Positions 26,401 through 35,612 of a stretch of DNA of 64,000 bases are shown here, one piece after another. The notes below the pieces were generated by a model. It saw nothing but the letters and a program-made list of their open reading frames with translations, was not told where the DNA came from and ran no database searches. The translations under genes and the position numbers were made by a program. How positions within the stretch are numbered: the stretch's first letter is position 1; each line of letters opens with the position of its first letter. Origin of the DNA: Gordionus sp. m RMFG-2023 (taxonomy: Eukaryota > Nematomorpha > Gordioida > Chordodea > Parachordodidae); the NCBI RefSeq assembly GCF_954871325.1, contig NC_088776.1:38798508-38862507 (forward strand). The letters are read 5' to 3'.

Positions 26401-27172
26401 ATTATTTTAGTTAATATGTTATTTTTTCAACTTTAAATCATTTTTTGAATGGGTTATTAAAAATTTAAAAATATGATTATAAAAAACCTACTCTGTGATT
26501 TTTAATACTGCCATGAATTTTTGAAATTAATATAATTTATAATTTATTTTCCATATATTTTTTTTATATAAATTATAAATGACTCATAAGTAAATGGCAA
26601 AATTGTCTGAAATTAATAGAGTAAGTATGCTAAGCATCCCGAAATACATTTTCGGTAAACTTAAATTTTTAAAATTATAAAAACGCACTTCAAAAAGTGA
26701 TTTAAAGTTTAAAAAATAACACTGATGTTAAAAAACAGCATTGACGCTAGCATATGATTTGCAGAAATTTTTCACTAGTTATTATTCTAATTTTTTCAAT
26801 TGCCCTACTATCAGATTTTATATAAAAATATTTAACTCTCTTATACGTAAAATGTAAATTTAATTCAGTTAAAAGAGGTTTTTAAATAATAAAAGGAGCC
26901 ATCAGGTATTTGTCAAAGGATTTTTTCCCTTTTCTGATATTTAAATTATACAAGCTAAATTTGCACTTATGGGATCGGATCTATGTGACCATCTCGTTAA
27001 TTTAAATTAATATCGATTTGAAATGTTAATTTTTTTAAAAATATTTATCATTTCATTTTTTATAAATAAGCAAACTCAAGGGTTCATGACGGATCTAATA
27101 GATAAGATAAATTCCGAACTTATTCCCTCAATCACAAACACGATTAGTGAAGATAAAGGTATTATTCAGTAA
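5439..27172 (+). CDS. VPS35: VPS35, retromer core subunit (14 exons, 5' end outside window)
   Basis: This is the retromer alpha-solenoid subunit, which acts on endosomes with VPS26 and VPS29 to recycle cargo to the Golgi or plasma membrane. Exons: 5439-5599, 8531-8600, 9760-9843, 12434-12543, 13155-13257, 20112-20263, 20774-20990, 22459-22647, 22862-23005, 24137-24337, 24731-24859, 25476-25595, 26182-26328, 27071-27172. They total 1,929 nt (642 residues plus stop), and every junction is GT-AG with matching phase. Diagnostic stretches in order: [121 protein letters not shown]. The N-terminal VPS26-binding part, including the PRLYL motif, is not in the window. Relative to human VPS35 there is a ~15-residue insertion in exon 10, and the C-terminal tail is short; a GT within the last exon could allow another end. 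Introns of 0.2-6.9 kb are loaded with transposons. Confidence 0.96.
6454..7308. mobile_element. Nested hAT-like element with CCGGGCC-rich ends
   Basis: The termini are CAGAGACTTGCAGAGG and, inverted, CAGAGACCTGCAGGCC. The subterminal DNA is rich in CGGCCCGG and GGGCCGGG. The flanks ACATTAAT and ACATATTA form an imperfect 8-bp duplication. Comparison with the uninterrupted relative at 50.9-51.0 kb shows exactly where the insertion happened. A 294-bp relative lies at 53517-53810. Confidence 0.75.
6698..6840. mobile_element. ~145-bp MITE (TGTTGTTAAA ends)
   Basis: A short inverted-repeat element with ends TGTTGTTAAACGG and GGTTTAACAACA lies inside the larger nested hAT. It shares an internal block (CAGGCTTGTATAATATTTT) with similar short elements at about 19521-19690, 20446-20605 and 52292-52448. 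Confidence 0.6.
8212..8375. mobile_element. Short hAT-derived element (CAGTGGCATCACTAGCC family)
   Basis: The left end CAGTGGCATCACTAGCC is followed by TTTACAATCTCA; the right end carries GGCTCGAGCCCCTG and finishes at CATTG. The same end sequences bound the 5.06-kb hAT at 36096-41153 and the 143-bp copy at 49754-49896, so this is a deletion derivative of that family. A clear target duplication is not visible. It lies in VPS35 intron 1. Confidence 0.65.
10580..12245 (-). mobile_element. Decayed hAT element in VPS35 intron 3
   Basis: On the minus strand at 10880-11080 the translation gives [20 protein letters not shown] and later SGIFAF, the hAT pattern E..YL....LEW...P....S. The frame is broken at several points. 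The same segment is open for 142 codons on the plus strand (10817-11245), but that reading has no recognisable content and is taken as its shadow. AATATTCGATTCGG near 10640 and ATTCGATTCGAA near 12165 face each other as subterminal motifs. GTATCTAGATAC-type repeats fill 11300-11420 and 12000-12110. No target duplication could be confirmed, so the ends are approximate. Confidence 0.55.
12688..12703 (+). repeat. Poly-C tract
   Basis: A run of about 15 cytosines lies in otherwise AT-rich intron 4 of VPS35. Similar runs occur near 13346 and 42093, and a poly-G run near 63492. Confidence 0.8.
12928..13111 (+). repeat. Perfect 92-bp tandem duplication
   Basis: Two adjacent 92-bp copies, each beginning ATGTTATAAACCACACAAT, look identical by eye. 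The copy ends 43 bp before a VPS35 exon. It is either a very recent duplication or an assembly artefact. Confidence 0.85.
13500..15180 (+). mobile_element. hAT element in VPS35 intron 5
   Basis: The ends CAGGGTTGGCAAGTTGGCC and, inverted, CAGGGTTATGCATTTGACC carry TTGACCG-type subterminal motifs. They are flanked by TACATAAC (13492-13499) and TACATAAT (15181-15188), a 7/8 target duplication. The plus strand keeps transposase pieces. Around 14122-14376 is a stretch ending [11 protein letters not shown]. At 14832-15053 is the dimerisation domain with [20 protein letters not shown] and VYHNLRLI. The two are separated by decayed sequence, so the copy is dead. Another short element is nested at about 13709-14130. 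Confidence 0.88.
13709..14130. mobile_element. Nested short hAT-like element with ATTTAAATCGCG motifs
   Basis: The left end TAGGGTTGGCAAAG and right end ATTTTGCCAACA are inverted. Both are followed inward by TTTAAATCGCGATTTAAAT-type palindromic motifs, a pattern seen at the ends of some animal hATs. The outermost bases of the right end have diverged and no target duplication is clear. Confidence 0.6.
15519..18335. repeat. 2.8-kb foldback element with ~0.7-kb arms
   Basis: The left arm (about 15527-16250) is repeated in inverted orientation at about 17690-18330. Matching landmarks are GTTTTCATCGCTTTAAATATA, GACAAAAGCTTAAACTAAT and TTATTTTATTGCAATATTATT. The arm tips consist of degenerate ~80-bp repeats with a GGCCGCCAATATATTT-like core, also seen in the tandem array at 45806-46090. 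The ~1.4-kb centre has no recognisable protein. The whole element lies in VPS35 intron 5. Confidence 0.8.
18372..18554 (+). other. Small open frame, unrecognised
   Basis: A 60-codon open frame just outside the foldback element encodes [18 protein letters not shown] followed by a hydrophobic stretch [15 protein letters not shown]. It has no recognisable homology and is probably chance or transposon-derived. Confidence 0.15.
18780..19500 (+). pseudogene. Decayed hAT transposase in VPS35 intron 5
   Basis: Plus-strand fragments read [20 protein letters not shown] (DUF4371 region of hAT transposases) near 18790. The dimerisation block [12 protein letters not shown] then [13 protein letters not shown] appears near 19370-19480. 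Many stops and frame changes separate them, so this is an old copy. Its ends could not be located. Confidence 0.7.
19521..19690. mobile_element. Short MITE relic
   Basis: It contains AGCCTCGAGATTTCGCTTATAGATG and CCAGGCTTGTATAATATTTT, matching blocks of the elements at 6698-6840 and 52292-52448. A diverged relative lies at 20446-20605 in VPS35 intron 6. Confidence 0.45.
20446..20605. mobile_element. Short MITE relic in VPS35 intron 6
   Basis: TTTTGTTAAACTACTCGATTT on the left is mirrored by AAATCGAGTCATTTAAT on the right, with CTCATAGATGGCA inside, as in the 52.3-kb relative. It takes up about a third of this 510-bp intron. Confidence 0.5.
21846..22240. mobile_element. 395-bp hAT-like MITE in VPS35 intron 7
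   Basis: The ends TACGGCTGCATCGATATTTTT and, inverted, TAGGGCTGCTCCAATATTTTT are followed inward by TGCCGATA. The flanks ATACAAAA and ATATATAA agree at 5 of 8 positions, so the target duplication is weak. No coding sequence. Confidence 0.65.
23180..23720. other. GC-richer block in VPS35 intron 9, origin unknown
   Basis: About 540 bp with much higher G+C than the neighbouring intron DNA, including GGTGGGGGGGTCTATGGG and CACGGGGCATCCGTGGC. No frame is convincing on either strand and no tRNA or snRNA fold was recognised. It may be part of an old inserted element. The rest of this intron is plain AT-rich DNA. Confidence 0.4.
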
Positions 27173-30100
27173 TCATTTTAATGTTTTTTTACTAAATAAA
27201 ATTAGGAAATTACAAATGTGTTTTATATACACAATAATTGTATATAAACAATAATAAATAACCTGCTGCATATATACATATATTTTCTACCTCTCCTTAA
27301 CGATATTAAATAAAAAGATCATGCTAATAGTTTTCCATGATCATTGGTCTAGTTCATTGATAGTATAAAGCTGAGATAGTTGGTCTTTATTATGTTTATA
27401 GCCAGCCTCTGATGCAGGTACTAATCTTCGTTGGGATCCTCGGAGGCCATGAGAGCCTAGCGATGTTAAAGTTGTGGCTATTATGGGTAGTGTATAGTTG
27501 GTAGTAGTGACGGCGAATTCCCTTTTTAAAGTTTTTTTTGTCATAGTCTAAGTGTGCTCAGATTACACCAAAAATATCTTCGATTGATTTGAGCAAAATA
27601 CTTTTTTTATGGATGGACTCAGAATTGGGCAGGCCCTTGAGAAAATAATATAGAAACAGATGTTTTTATATAAAAAATATATCTTAGGTATAGATACAAC
27701 AAAAATACTTCTAAATAAAAGTATCTATACAATATGCTTTTTAGAATTTTTTCTAGTTATTCCTACTGCTCACATAAGTCGACGAGGAGATCAAGATAAT
27801 CCCTATTTCTTAAAAAAACATAATATCTCGTTCAACTGTTCTAAAAAATGATGCGTGGCCCAATGATAATAGTGGAAATGGGCAGAGCATAAACCAACCA
27901 ACAGAAATAAAAAGATTTATATCATATATACTAAATACTTATATATGTTGTATATTTTAACGAGCTGAAATATAAATTCCAAATAAATAGCATCAAATTC
28001 TATGGTTTATTCGACCACAGTGGAACTGTCCCATTTTAAAAAAAAATTGTTTAGAAATTTTTTTAAATTATCTAAAACAGAACAATAACAAAAATTCTAC
28101 GACTATAAGAAAATATTCTTACGATCTCATTTATATAAGTGTAATTAAAAACCAAATGAGACATAAAAATTTTTTAACAAATCGAAATTACCTAAATATT
28201 ACTATATTTATTTCAAGTATACTGCCATTGGTTAATCCAAAATATTGGACATTGATAATATTCCACCCTTTTAAATAAATTAGATTATTTAAATACAATG
28301 ATTTATATAAATATATTTAAGAATAAAATTCAATTATCTCATTGCATAGAAAAGTAAAATTGATATGCCAGAATAATAATGAATATTAATATTATTATTT
28401 TAAAATATAAAGGTAGGAAAGAAAGAAACATAATTAAAATGAGAATATACAAGAAAAAATTATAAAATTGAAATAATCCTTTGTCAAGAAAACTCAAAGG
28501 ATACAAGATGAAATATATAGGATAGAGATATTAGTATCTTATTAAAATATATCAAAAAGATACAGCTTGCAAGATTTATCTGATATACAAAAGAATCTTG
28601 TATCTTAGATGAAAAATATCGTATATAAAATACGACTCTGGTATTTTAAATACAAAAGAGTCTTGTATCTTATATACAAAAAAATCTATATTTCGGATAC
28701 AAAAGGATCTTGTATCTTAGATACAAGTATTTGCAATACTTCCCAACTCAGGATAGGTTCTAAATAGAAAATAATTTTAATATGCCTAAATGATAAAAAC
28801 CAGAAAAATATTTTTTAAAAAAATAAAGTATTCATATATATTTTTTAAACTTTATATAATATCTCAAGGAAAAATTAACCCGCTTATGATTAAACAATAC
28901 AAATCCATAGAGGAACTAATCGTAAATGGCAAAACGGAATTACTCGCGGAAAAAATTAAATTAGTTAAAATATGAGAAATTGAATCTTTAGATTTTTAAG
29001 ATCTATTATTTTGCCTAAATTAAAGAATAGAATATACTAATTTTATTTCCCTTTAATATATTATTTGTTTTATAAAAAAAAATTATACAAGAAAATGAAA
29101 TGTATATTTAAAATGATCGAATTTTTGTATTTATATGTCTACAAAAAAAGTGATAAGGGGGACCAGAGACTTGATTATTTTATTTTTAAATGAACTCTTA
29201 AGCTATATATATGCCATTTCTAACAAGAGGCAGGCGATTGATCATCATCTCCTAAGTTTGGTTTGAGCACGCTTAAAATATTTTCTGAACTCAAGCATGT
29301 GAATAAAACCTAGTATAAATATATAATTTGAAATCACTCGGACAATTTTATAAAATTTGAAATCGCTCGGACAATTTTATTAATTTGTATATTATTATTT
29401 TTTTCTGAACTGTTATTCGCATAAATTTATACACACGTTATATTTTAAATATTAATTTATCATTGTTTATATTGATTCTTTTTATTTTTGAAAAATTAAT
29501 ATATATAAGTTTAAATTTTAAAATCTTTCAACAAATCATGGCCATATATATTTTTTTTATCTTATAAACAGTTAATATATTATTTACTTTGGAATTGAAT
29601 GAATAAAAAGAATAAATTTTAAAATCATTTTTTAAAATTATAATATTCCATCATTTATTACATTACAGTTTCTATTTTTTTTTTAAAAAAAAATTCAAAT
29701 TTCACTAAAATTCTATTATGACGTCTTATCATAACCAGAATTTTTAAAATGTTAAAAGTGGAAAAGTTTATGACCAATACGATACTCTTTTAAATTATAA
29801 GATTTCTGGAATCATAATAATCAAATTATTCTATATTAGAAGTCAGGTAGAACTAAAATTTTTGGAGCCAGACAACTTGTGCAAAATAATTTTACTGATT
29901 GAGCATCTATTTTATAAAAAATTTTAATGCCTAGAATTCAGCTAATCTGTTCTTTTCCAATATAAGATCTTATATGAAAAATTTCACAGACTGGCATGTG
30001 CATACCACTACTCTAATATATATATTGATATTTTATATTTTTAAAATTCCATATTTCCAAGATTATTCATCACTTTAAACAAGCTTAATTCAGATATAAA

Positions 30101-30890
30101 CCCGTACCCTGGTTATTTGACTGAACCCAGGCCCTTTTTAAAAGTGGAGGTTTCTAGATGTCAAAAAAAATTTTTCTCTTCTCTTTTTTAAATTCATGAA
30201 AAATAAATAAAAAATTTTTTCGTGGAATCATTTTTTCTCTACCCATTTCTTAAAATTTCCTGGTTCCCATTATATTTTTTAATTTATATCAATTTTAGAA
30301 AGTGTAATATTGTAAATTTTGTAGTGTAGAAAATAATATTTTATTATAAATTTTAATTTTTTAATATGCATATGAATTGCTTATCTTGTTTTATATTCAT
30401 TTTAGATAATAAATAAGTTGCTTATCTTGTTTTATATTAATTTTAGATAATAAAATATCGGGATTTTGTAGTAGATGAAGAACAATGGGGGATTCACCCA
30501 TCGCAAATATGCATATTCTCATAAATATAGGCTAGTGCTGTAAAGTAGCGTACTAACGGCGTAACCTTATTTGAAGAAAAGGATCGCAGTAACGCGTTTA
30601 TTTTTTTCCTATAAAATATGGAAAAAACCTATTGCATTATAAAATTATTTTTTAAATTTTATAAATAATTTAAGCCGAGTTTTTAAGTCAGATCAACCAC
30701 CAATTTCTTTCATTTCTATTTAAAATTTTTATTGATATATTTTCAATCAAGATTGTTAATTCTAATTAATATTGAATCAATCACGATATGTTAATTTATA
30801 TTCTTATTCTTTAATATTATAATTTATTATATAGATAATATTATGACAATTATACATATTTCTTCAGATGAAGATGATTTAACCTGCCTT
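27173..30890. other. AT-rich intergenic region downstream of VPS35
   Basis: No supported gene is seen. At 28520-28740 a degenerate array of CTTGTATCTTAGATACAAAA units resembles the GTATCTAGATAC repeats at 11.3-12.1 kb. At 30405-30460 a ~45-bp unit GCTTATCTTGTTTTATATT is tandemly repeated twice. Around 27340-27540 the sequence is GC-richer and open on the minus strand for 67 codons, but it is unrecognised. Confidence 0.4.
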
Positions 30891-31483
30891 GGCCCTAATA
30901 TAGAACATTTTTTACACCAATAAAAAAAATTAAGGGTACAAAGTCTACACTAAAATTATGTCCCAACTTAAATATTTCCCCAAATGTAGAAAAAACATGG
31001 GCAGTCTCGGTACTGTGCAGCCATTTATAAGGAAAAATATATGATTGAATCGTTTATAACAAGATGGAACTCCATAACTCCGTGAAATTGGTATAGTTCT
31101 CAAGGAGAATGGCCATAAATTTGACGAATCTTGTGATAAATCCAAATTACAGAGATTTCCAGATATGTTAAGTCGTTCATTGATGAATATTGTATGGGTA
31201 TATATATTATTTTATAGGCTATGGAACCTGTTCCTACCTCTTTCCATTTTAAAGGGAAGAAAAAAGGCATTTGGGAAATCTCATTCCCACAATAACTATT
31301 ATAATATTTAAAAAATGGCCTTAAATAATTTCATTTTTTAAGCCACATTAATGCAATTCTTTAAGAAAAATATTATAAATATAGTAAATATTTCCTTAAA
31401 TGTAGAATAAACATGACCAGTCTAGAAACTGTAAAAAATTTATAAGAAAAAATGGGAAGATATATGATTAAACCGGTTATAAC

Positions 31484-32939
31484 CAGGGATGTGAACCCAG
31501 ACCCTGAACCCGGACCCTTTTAAAAAGTGGAGGGTCTAAGGGTTCAGGGTGTTTTAAAAATTTTTTTTTTTAAATTAATGTAAAAATATAATTCTTAAAA
31601 AACAATATAAAATTTTATTAATTTTTAAAAAAATAATATAAAATTTTTATAATTTTTAAAAAATAATATAAAATTTTTATAATTTTTAAAAAATAATATA
31701 AAATTTTTATAATTTTATTAATTTTTAAAAAAATAATATAAAATTTTTATAATTTTAAAAAATAATATAAAATTTTTATAATTTTTTTCGTGGAATCTCC
31801 ATAAAAAATTGTCACTTTAAAACTATAATTGATAAAGCAAGGGATGTTGTAAAATATTTAAGAACTCCCACAATTGTTAGAATATTAAAATCCATGAAAA
31901 GGTAAATGGCAATTTTAGATTGCACAACACGTTGGTCCTCTATGTGTATGATGCTAGAGCGATTATTAAGTTTGAAAGATTTCTGTAATTATTTTATCAG
32001 GAGCATGTGAAATCATTTTGTCAGAAGATGATTGGAATCAAGTAAAAGAGCTTACTAGTGTGCTGGTTCCTTTAAAAATAACAACATTAAGAGTGCAAGC
32101 TGAACAATTATGTTTATCGGATTTTTATGGCATATGGTTAAGATGTCGATTAGAGTTAGGGAGATTAACAAGTTCTTTTTCAAATGAAGTATTAGAAAAT
32201 AAGAGAGCAACAATATTTACAAAATAGTGTTGTATATGCTTCGATATATTTAGACCCGCGATATCAGGTTTTAAAGTAGTGAGCAAAAACAAATGGCTAT
32301 AGACCATCTTGAAGATTTATGCCATACCCAAAACTCTATTATTTACAATACATTGGTGGTTACAACAATATCTACTGGTTGTAGCGATAATAATGATCTG
32401 GAAATTTTACTATTAGATAGAGAAAAAAAAATTAAATTATCTGATAGAAAGGAGCAAAAAATATCTATTGTATCTTTAATAGAAAAGTTCTCGGAAGTTA
32501 TGAGAATAAATAGAGATGCAAACATTTTAAAATTCTGGGAGGAAAATTCTTCATATATCCAGAATTATATAACTTTTCTAGATTCGTCATGGCTGTACCG
32601 GCGACACAAGTACAATAATTTATGTATTATAAAAATGACTATCTATTTTAGGTAAGCGTAGAACGTGGATTTTCATCGTTGACTAATTTACGTGGAAATC
32701 TGAAGAATGATATTTTAGAAGATATCATGATTGTGCGATTGAATAAAATATTTAAAATATAAATTATCTCATTTCGAATTATAAATGTGTATATATTGAA
32801 GTATAATAAAAAATGAATAAAAAAAAGTCTTATTTTGAGTCATTATTTTTATGTTTCCTCTGAACCCTGGACCCGGGTCCTTTTTAAATTTATTACCAGA
32901 CCCGGACCCTTTTTTTTTGTCGAAGGGTTCACATCCCTG
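31484..32939 (+). mobile_element. hAT element with perfect 8-bp target duplication
   Basis: The inverted ends are CAGGGATGTGAACCC and GGGTTCACATCCCTG. They are flanked by identical GTTATAAC copies (31476-31483 and 32940-32947). GGACCC-rich subterminal motifs face each other. An ATAATATAAAATTTTTATAATTT microsatellite lies at 31590-31790. The 3' half of a transposase gene follows. The exact duplication and well-kept ends make this one of the youngest hATs in the window. Confidence 0.95.
31900..32763 (+). pseudogene. hAT transposase, 3' portion, nearly intact, with a 42-bp intron
   Basis: Plus-strand pieces in order: CTTRWSSMCMMLERLLSLK (about 31922), EDDWNQVKELTSVLVPLK (32027 on), and FSEVMRINRDANILKFWEE (32480 on). 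Then come VMAVPATQ and, after an intron, VSVERGFSSLTNLR ending at a stop near 32763. The stretch VMAVPATQ-VSVERGFS is the hAT dimerisation signature and is interrupted by a GT-AG intron at 32610-32651 (42 bp). At least two frame changes are seen, near 32020 and 32562, and the N-terminal half is absent. The copy is inactive but recent. Confidence 0.85.
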
Positions 32940-33047
32940 GTTATAACATGATGGAACTATTTTTATAACTCAGTGAAATTAATATTCTTATAAGTAGATT
33001 GACCAATTTGACAAATCTTTAGATATATTTTATGATTTGTGTTATTT

Positions 33048-34383
33048 AAAAAATTATATATGTATATTATATATCTGTAAATCATGGGTTTATTTTGAAA
33101 AATTGATTTCGAGGTGTCAGGCTTAAAATTTTAAAAATGATATTACATTTAAAATAAAATGACATAAAATTCTTGCAAGAAACAAGGCGCAAATATTTTT
33201 TCTTTGTACAATAATTTTTTTACAATCAAAAAAGTTATTAAATTTTTTATATTAAAAAAAAATATGGCCAAGCTGGGCGGACAAATAATTTTTATTTTGG
33301 TTTGGGCTTTTCACGACAAAAAAAATTTTTGTTCAAGATCGGGCTGGGCTGGAGAAATATTTTAAAAAAAATTTGCGACCAGACTTGAAAAATTAAGCCC
33401 AATGCAGATTAATTAATATTAATGTATATGATTTTATGTTATGGAACCTGTAGCTATGGCTCATTCGATTTTAGAAAATTTGGAATATCTCACGATAACT
33501 ATTATAATATTAAAACGTAAAATTGCTTTAAATAATTTCAAGTTTTAAGCCACATTAATGCAATTCTTTAAGAAAAATATAAATATATAGTTAATATTTC
33601 CTCAAATGTAGTATAAACATGACCAGTCTCGAAACTGTAAATTAATAAGGAAAAATGAGAAGATATATGATTAAACCAGTTATAACATGATGGAACTATT
33701 TTTATAACTCAGTGAAATTAATACTTATAAGTAGAATGACCAATTTTTAGATAAATCCAAGTCATTCATAGATATATTTTGCAATCCTGTAAATTACACA
33801 GTTGAAATATTGTTTAAAATTTTTATTTATTGTCAATAGCTTAAAAATACTTTTTTTTAATAGGCAGCTATGGCTCATGTATATAGTATATATAATAAAA
33901 ATATTTTATCAAAATAAAAAATGACATTTGAAATTACAAATTAGATTTTCATTTAATTTCATAAATATGTATTTAATTTATATTTTTTTAATTAAAATTT
34001 AAGGACATGTTCAAGTCTAAAATTAAATTATGCTAAGCTCAGGCCAAATAAAAGAAAGTTTTGAATAAATTTACCCAAAAAATATTTTCCTCCAGCATAC
34101 TCCTTTTGCTAATAATTATTATGGTTCAATTTGATATGCAATTACTCTATATACGAATGAGCAATAAAAATAGTTTAAAACTTTTATTTTTATATAATAA
34201 TTGTCTTTCTCTTTTACTATTTATAAAAATTATTATTTGAAAATAAATATTCTATGTTTTTTAAATGGCCTAGTTCTAGGCTTTGGTTTAATTATTATTT
34301 ATATATTGAAAATGAAATTAATTATTTTAAACATGTTCATTTAAATAGGTATTTTCAAATTATTTATATAAACAAGTAATAAT
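33048..34383. other. AT-rich intergenic region
   Basis: Apart from the third copy of the 0.4-kb repeat, nothing coding is seen. At 33265-33400 a short GGGCTGGGCTGG-bearing patch resembles the ends of the CCGGGCC-type hAT derivatives, but no boundaries were found. Confidence 0.4.
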
Positions 34384-35328
34384 TTAGCAATTATTTGCAT
34401 ATTTTCTCTTTTCAAGAGCTAACAATCTATTTTTTTCAATTCTTTTCTTCAAATCACATGATAAAGATAAAACTGGTTCTAATGTTTGAATATTTTCATT
34501 TAAATCTTCTTCATTGTCATTTATGTGTGTATTTTCACTGTTGATTTCTTCATAATACCCCATTTCATCATGATCAGTCTTTTTTTATTTGATAAAAATA
34601 TGAGATTTTGAGTATATTTGACATACTTTTTGTGTTATGGTGGATTTTATCAAGCTATTATCAAGGTTACTTATTAAATTTATATCTTCATTAAATTCAA
34701 TGTTAAAATTGTGATCATTTTCATTATTTGACATTCTTTGTGAATTAAGTTCATCTTTAAATAATTGATGCATATTATGAAGTGTGGTCTATTGTTTGTT
34801 AACATAAAATTAAATGATTACATTTTATACTTTGACTACATTTTTGTGACCTAAATTTTCAATTTTATCAATTACATCTTCAAATGAATATTTAGGAAAT
34901 AGTCTTAAAGCCCAGTGTTCATACATATCTAAAATTGTATTTAAATCTGTTTTCTACAACATTAGATGCATTAAATTTTAAATAATTATAACAAACTTCA
35001 TTTTTATATCCCTTAAGTTTAATATTTTGGAAAATATTTGATAGTGCAGACAACCCCTTTTCACCTAATAGTCTATAAAATTATATAACTATAAAAATTA
35101 ATAATCTTTTACAAATTAGTATTAAATTTTGGCCTATTTTTCTGTACCCGTTTAACTTTACTATAATCAGTCTCATCCAATGTTAACTGTATCAGGTTAC
35201 TTTTTTCTTTTTAAATTTTTTTAAATATAAATAGAAAATTAGATACCATTTTTAATATTATTTGGAATATCATTTGTATCTTCTCCCTCAAAAATATCAT
35301 AATTATCAGATTCTTCGATCTCTAGCAT
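34384..35328 (-). CDS. TIPIN: TIPIN (Swi3/Csm3 family), complete, six exons with tiny introns
   Basis: TIPIN is the Timeless-interacting protein of the replication-fork protection complex in the nucleus. Exons on the minus strand: 35328-35247, 35206-35113, 35072-34997, 34953-34831, 34788-34627, 34578-34384. They total 732 nt (243 residues), all GT-AG with matching phases; introns are 40, 40, 43, 42 and 48 bp. The Swi3 domain (about residues 53-135) is clear: PKFNTNLLLGEKGLSAL, FQNIKLKGY, DMYEHWALRLFPKYSFEDVI, IENLGHKN. Near the C-terminus KKRIEKNRLLALEKRKYA matches the conserved basic RIERNKQLALERR motif of animal TIPIN. The start MLE with an acidic N-terminus also matches. The frame stays open for about 55 codons upstream of this ATG, so a longer first exon cannot be excluded. 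The divergent gene's ATG is 284 bp away, which suggests a shared promoter region. Confidence 0.95.
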
Positions 35329-35612
35329 TTTAAATAATTGGCGCGAAATTATTAAACAATCCGCAAAACAAATTATTTGATATTCTATATAACAGTTATA
35401 CACATATACAAGAGAGCCACCCTTGGTTCTTTCAGAAAGCTCATCAAACTGGGATAAAAAGACGGGAAATAATTTAGATACTTTAATACCAATTTAGATA
35501 TAGGCCTTAATTATTTCTTCTTATTTAGAGTTAATGCATAAAGGTATAAATGAACAATTTTGTCTTGTTGTTTGTTCAGATAATTTTAAATTAAACTTTT
35601 ATACTGAGTTTT

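Larger units (their letters stand above)
30900..33790 (+). repeat. Three diverged copies of a ~0.4-kb repeat
   Basis: Copies lie at about 30900-31250, at 31290-31483 continued at 32948-33040, and at 33475-33790. Shared landmarks are AATATTTCC.CAAATGTAG, ACATG.CCAGTCTCGAAACTG, ATATGATT.AACC.GTTATAAC and ATGGAACT..TATAACTC.GTGAAATT. The middle copy is split by the hAT at 31484-32939. No protein is recognised in them. Confidence 0.7.

Noticed and set aside
27341-27544. Minus-strand 67-codon frame in a GC-richer patch
   Set aside because: No homology, no splice context and no neighbouring exon; kept only as a composition note.
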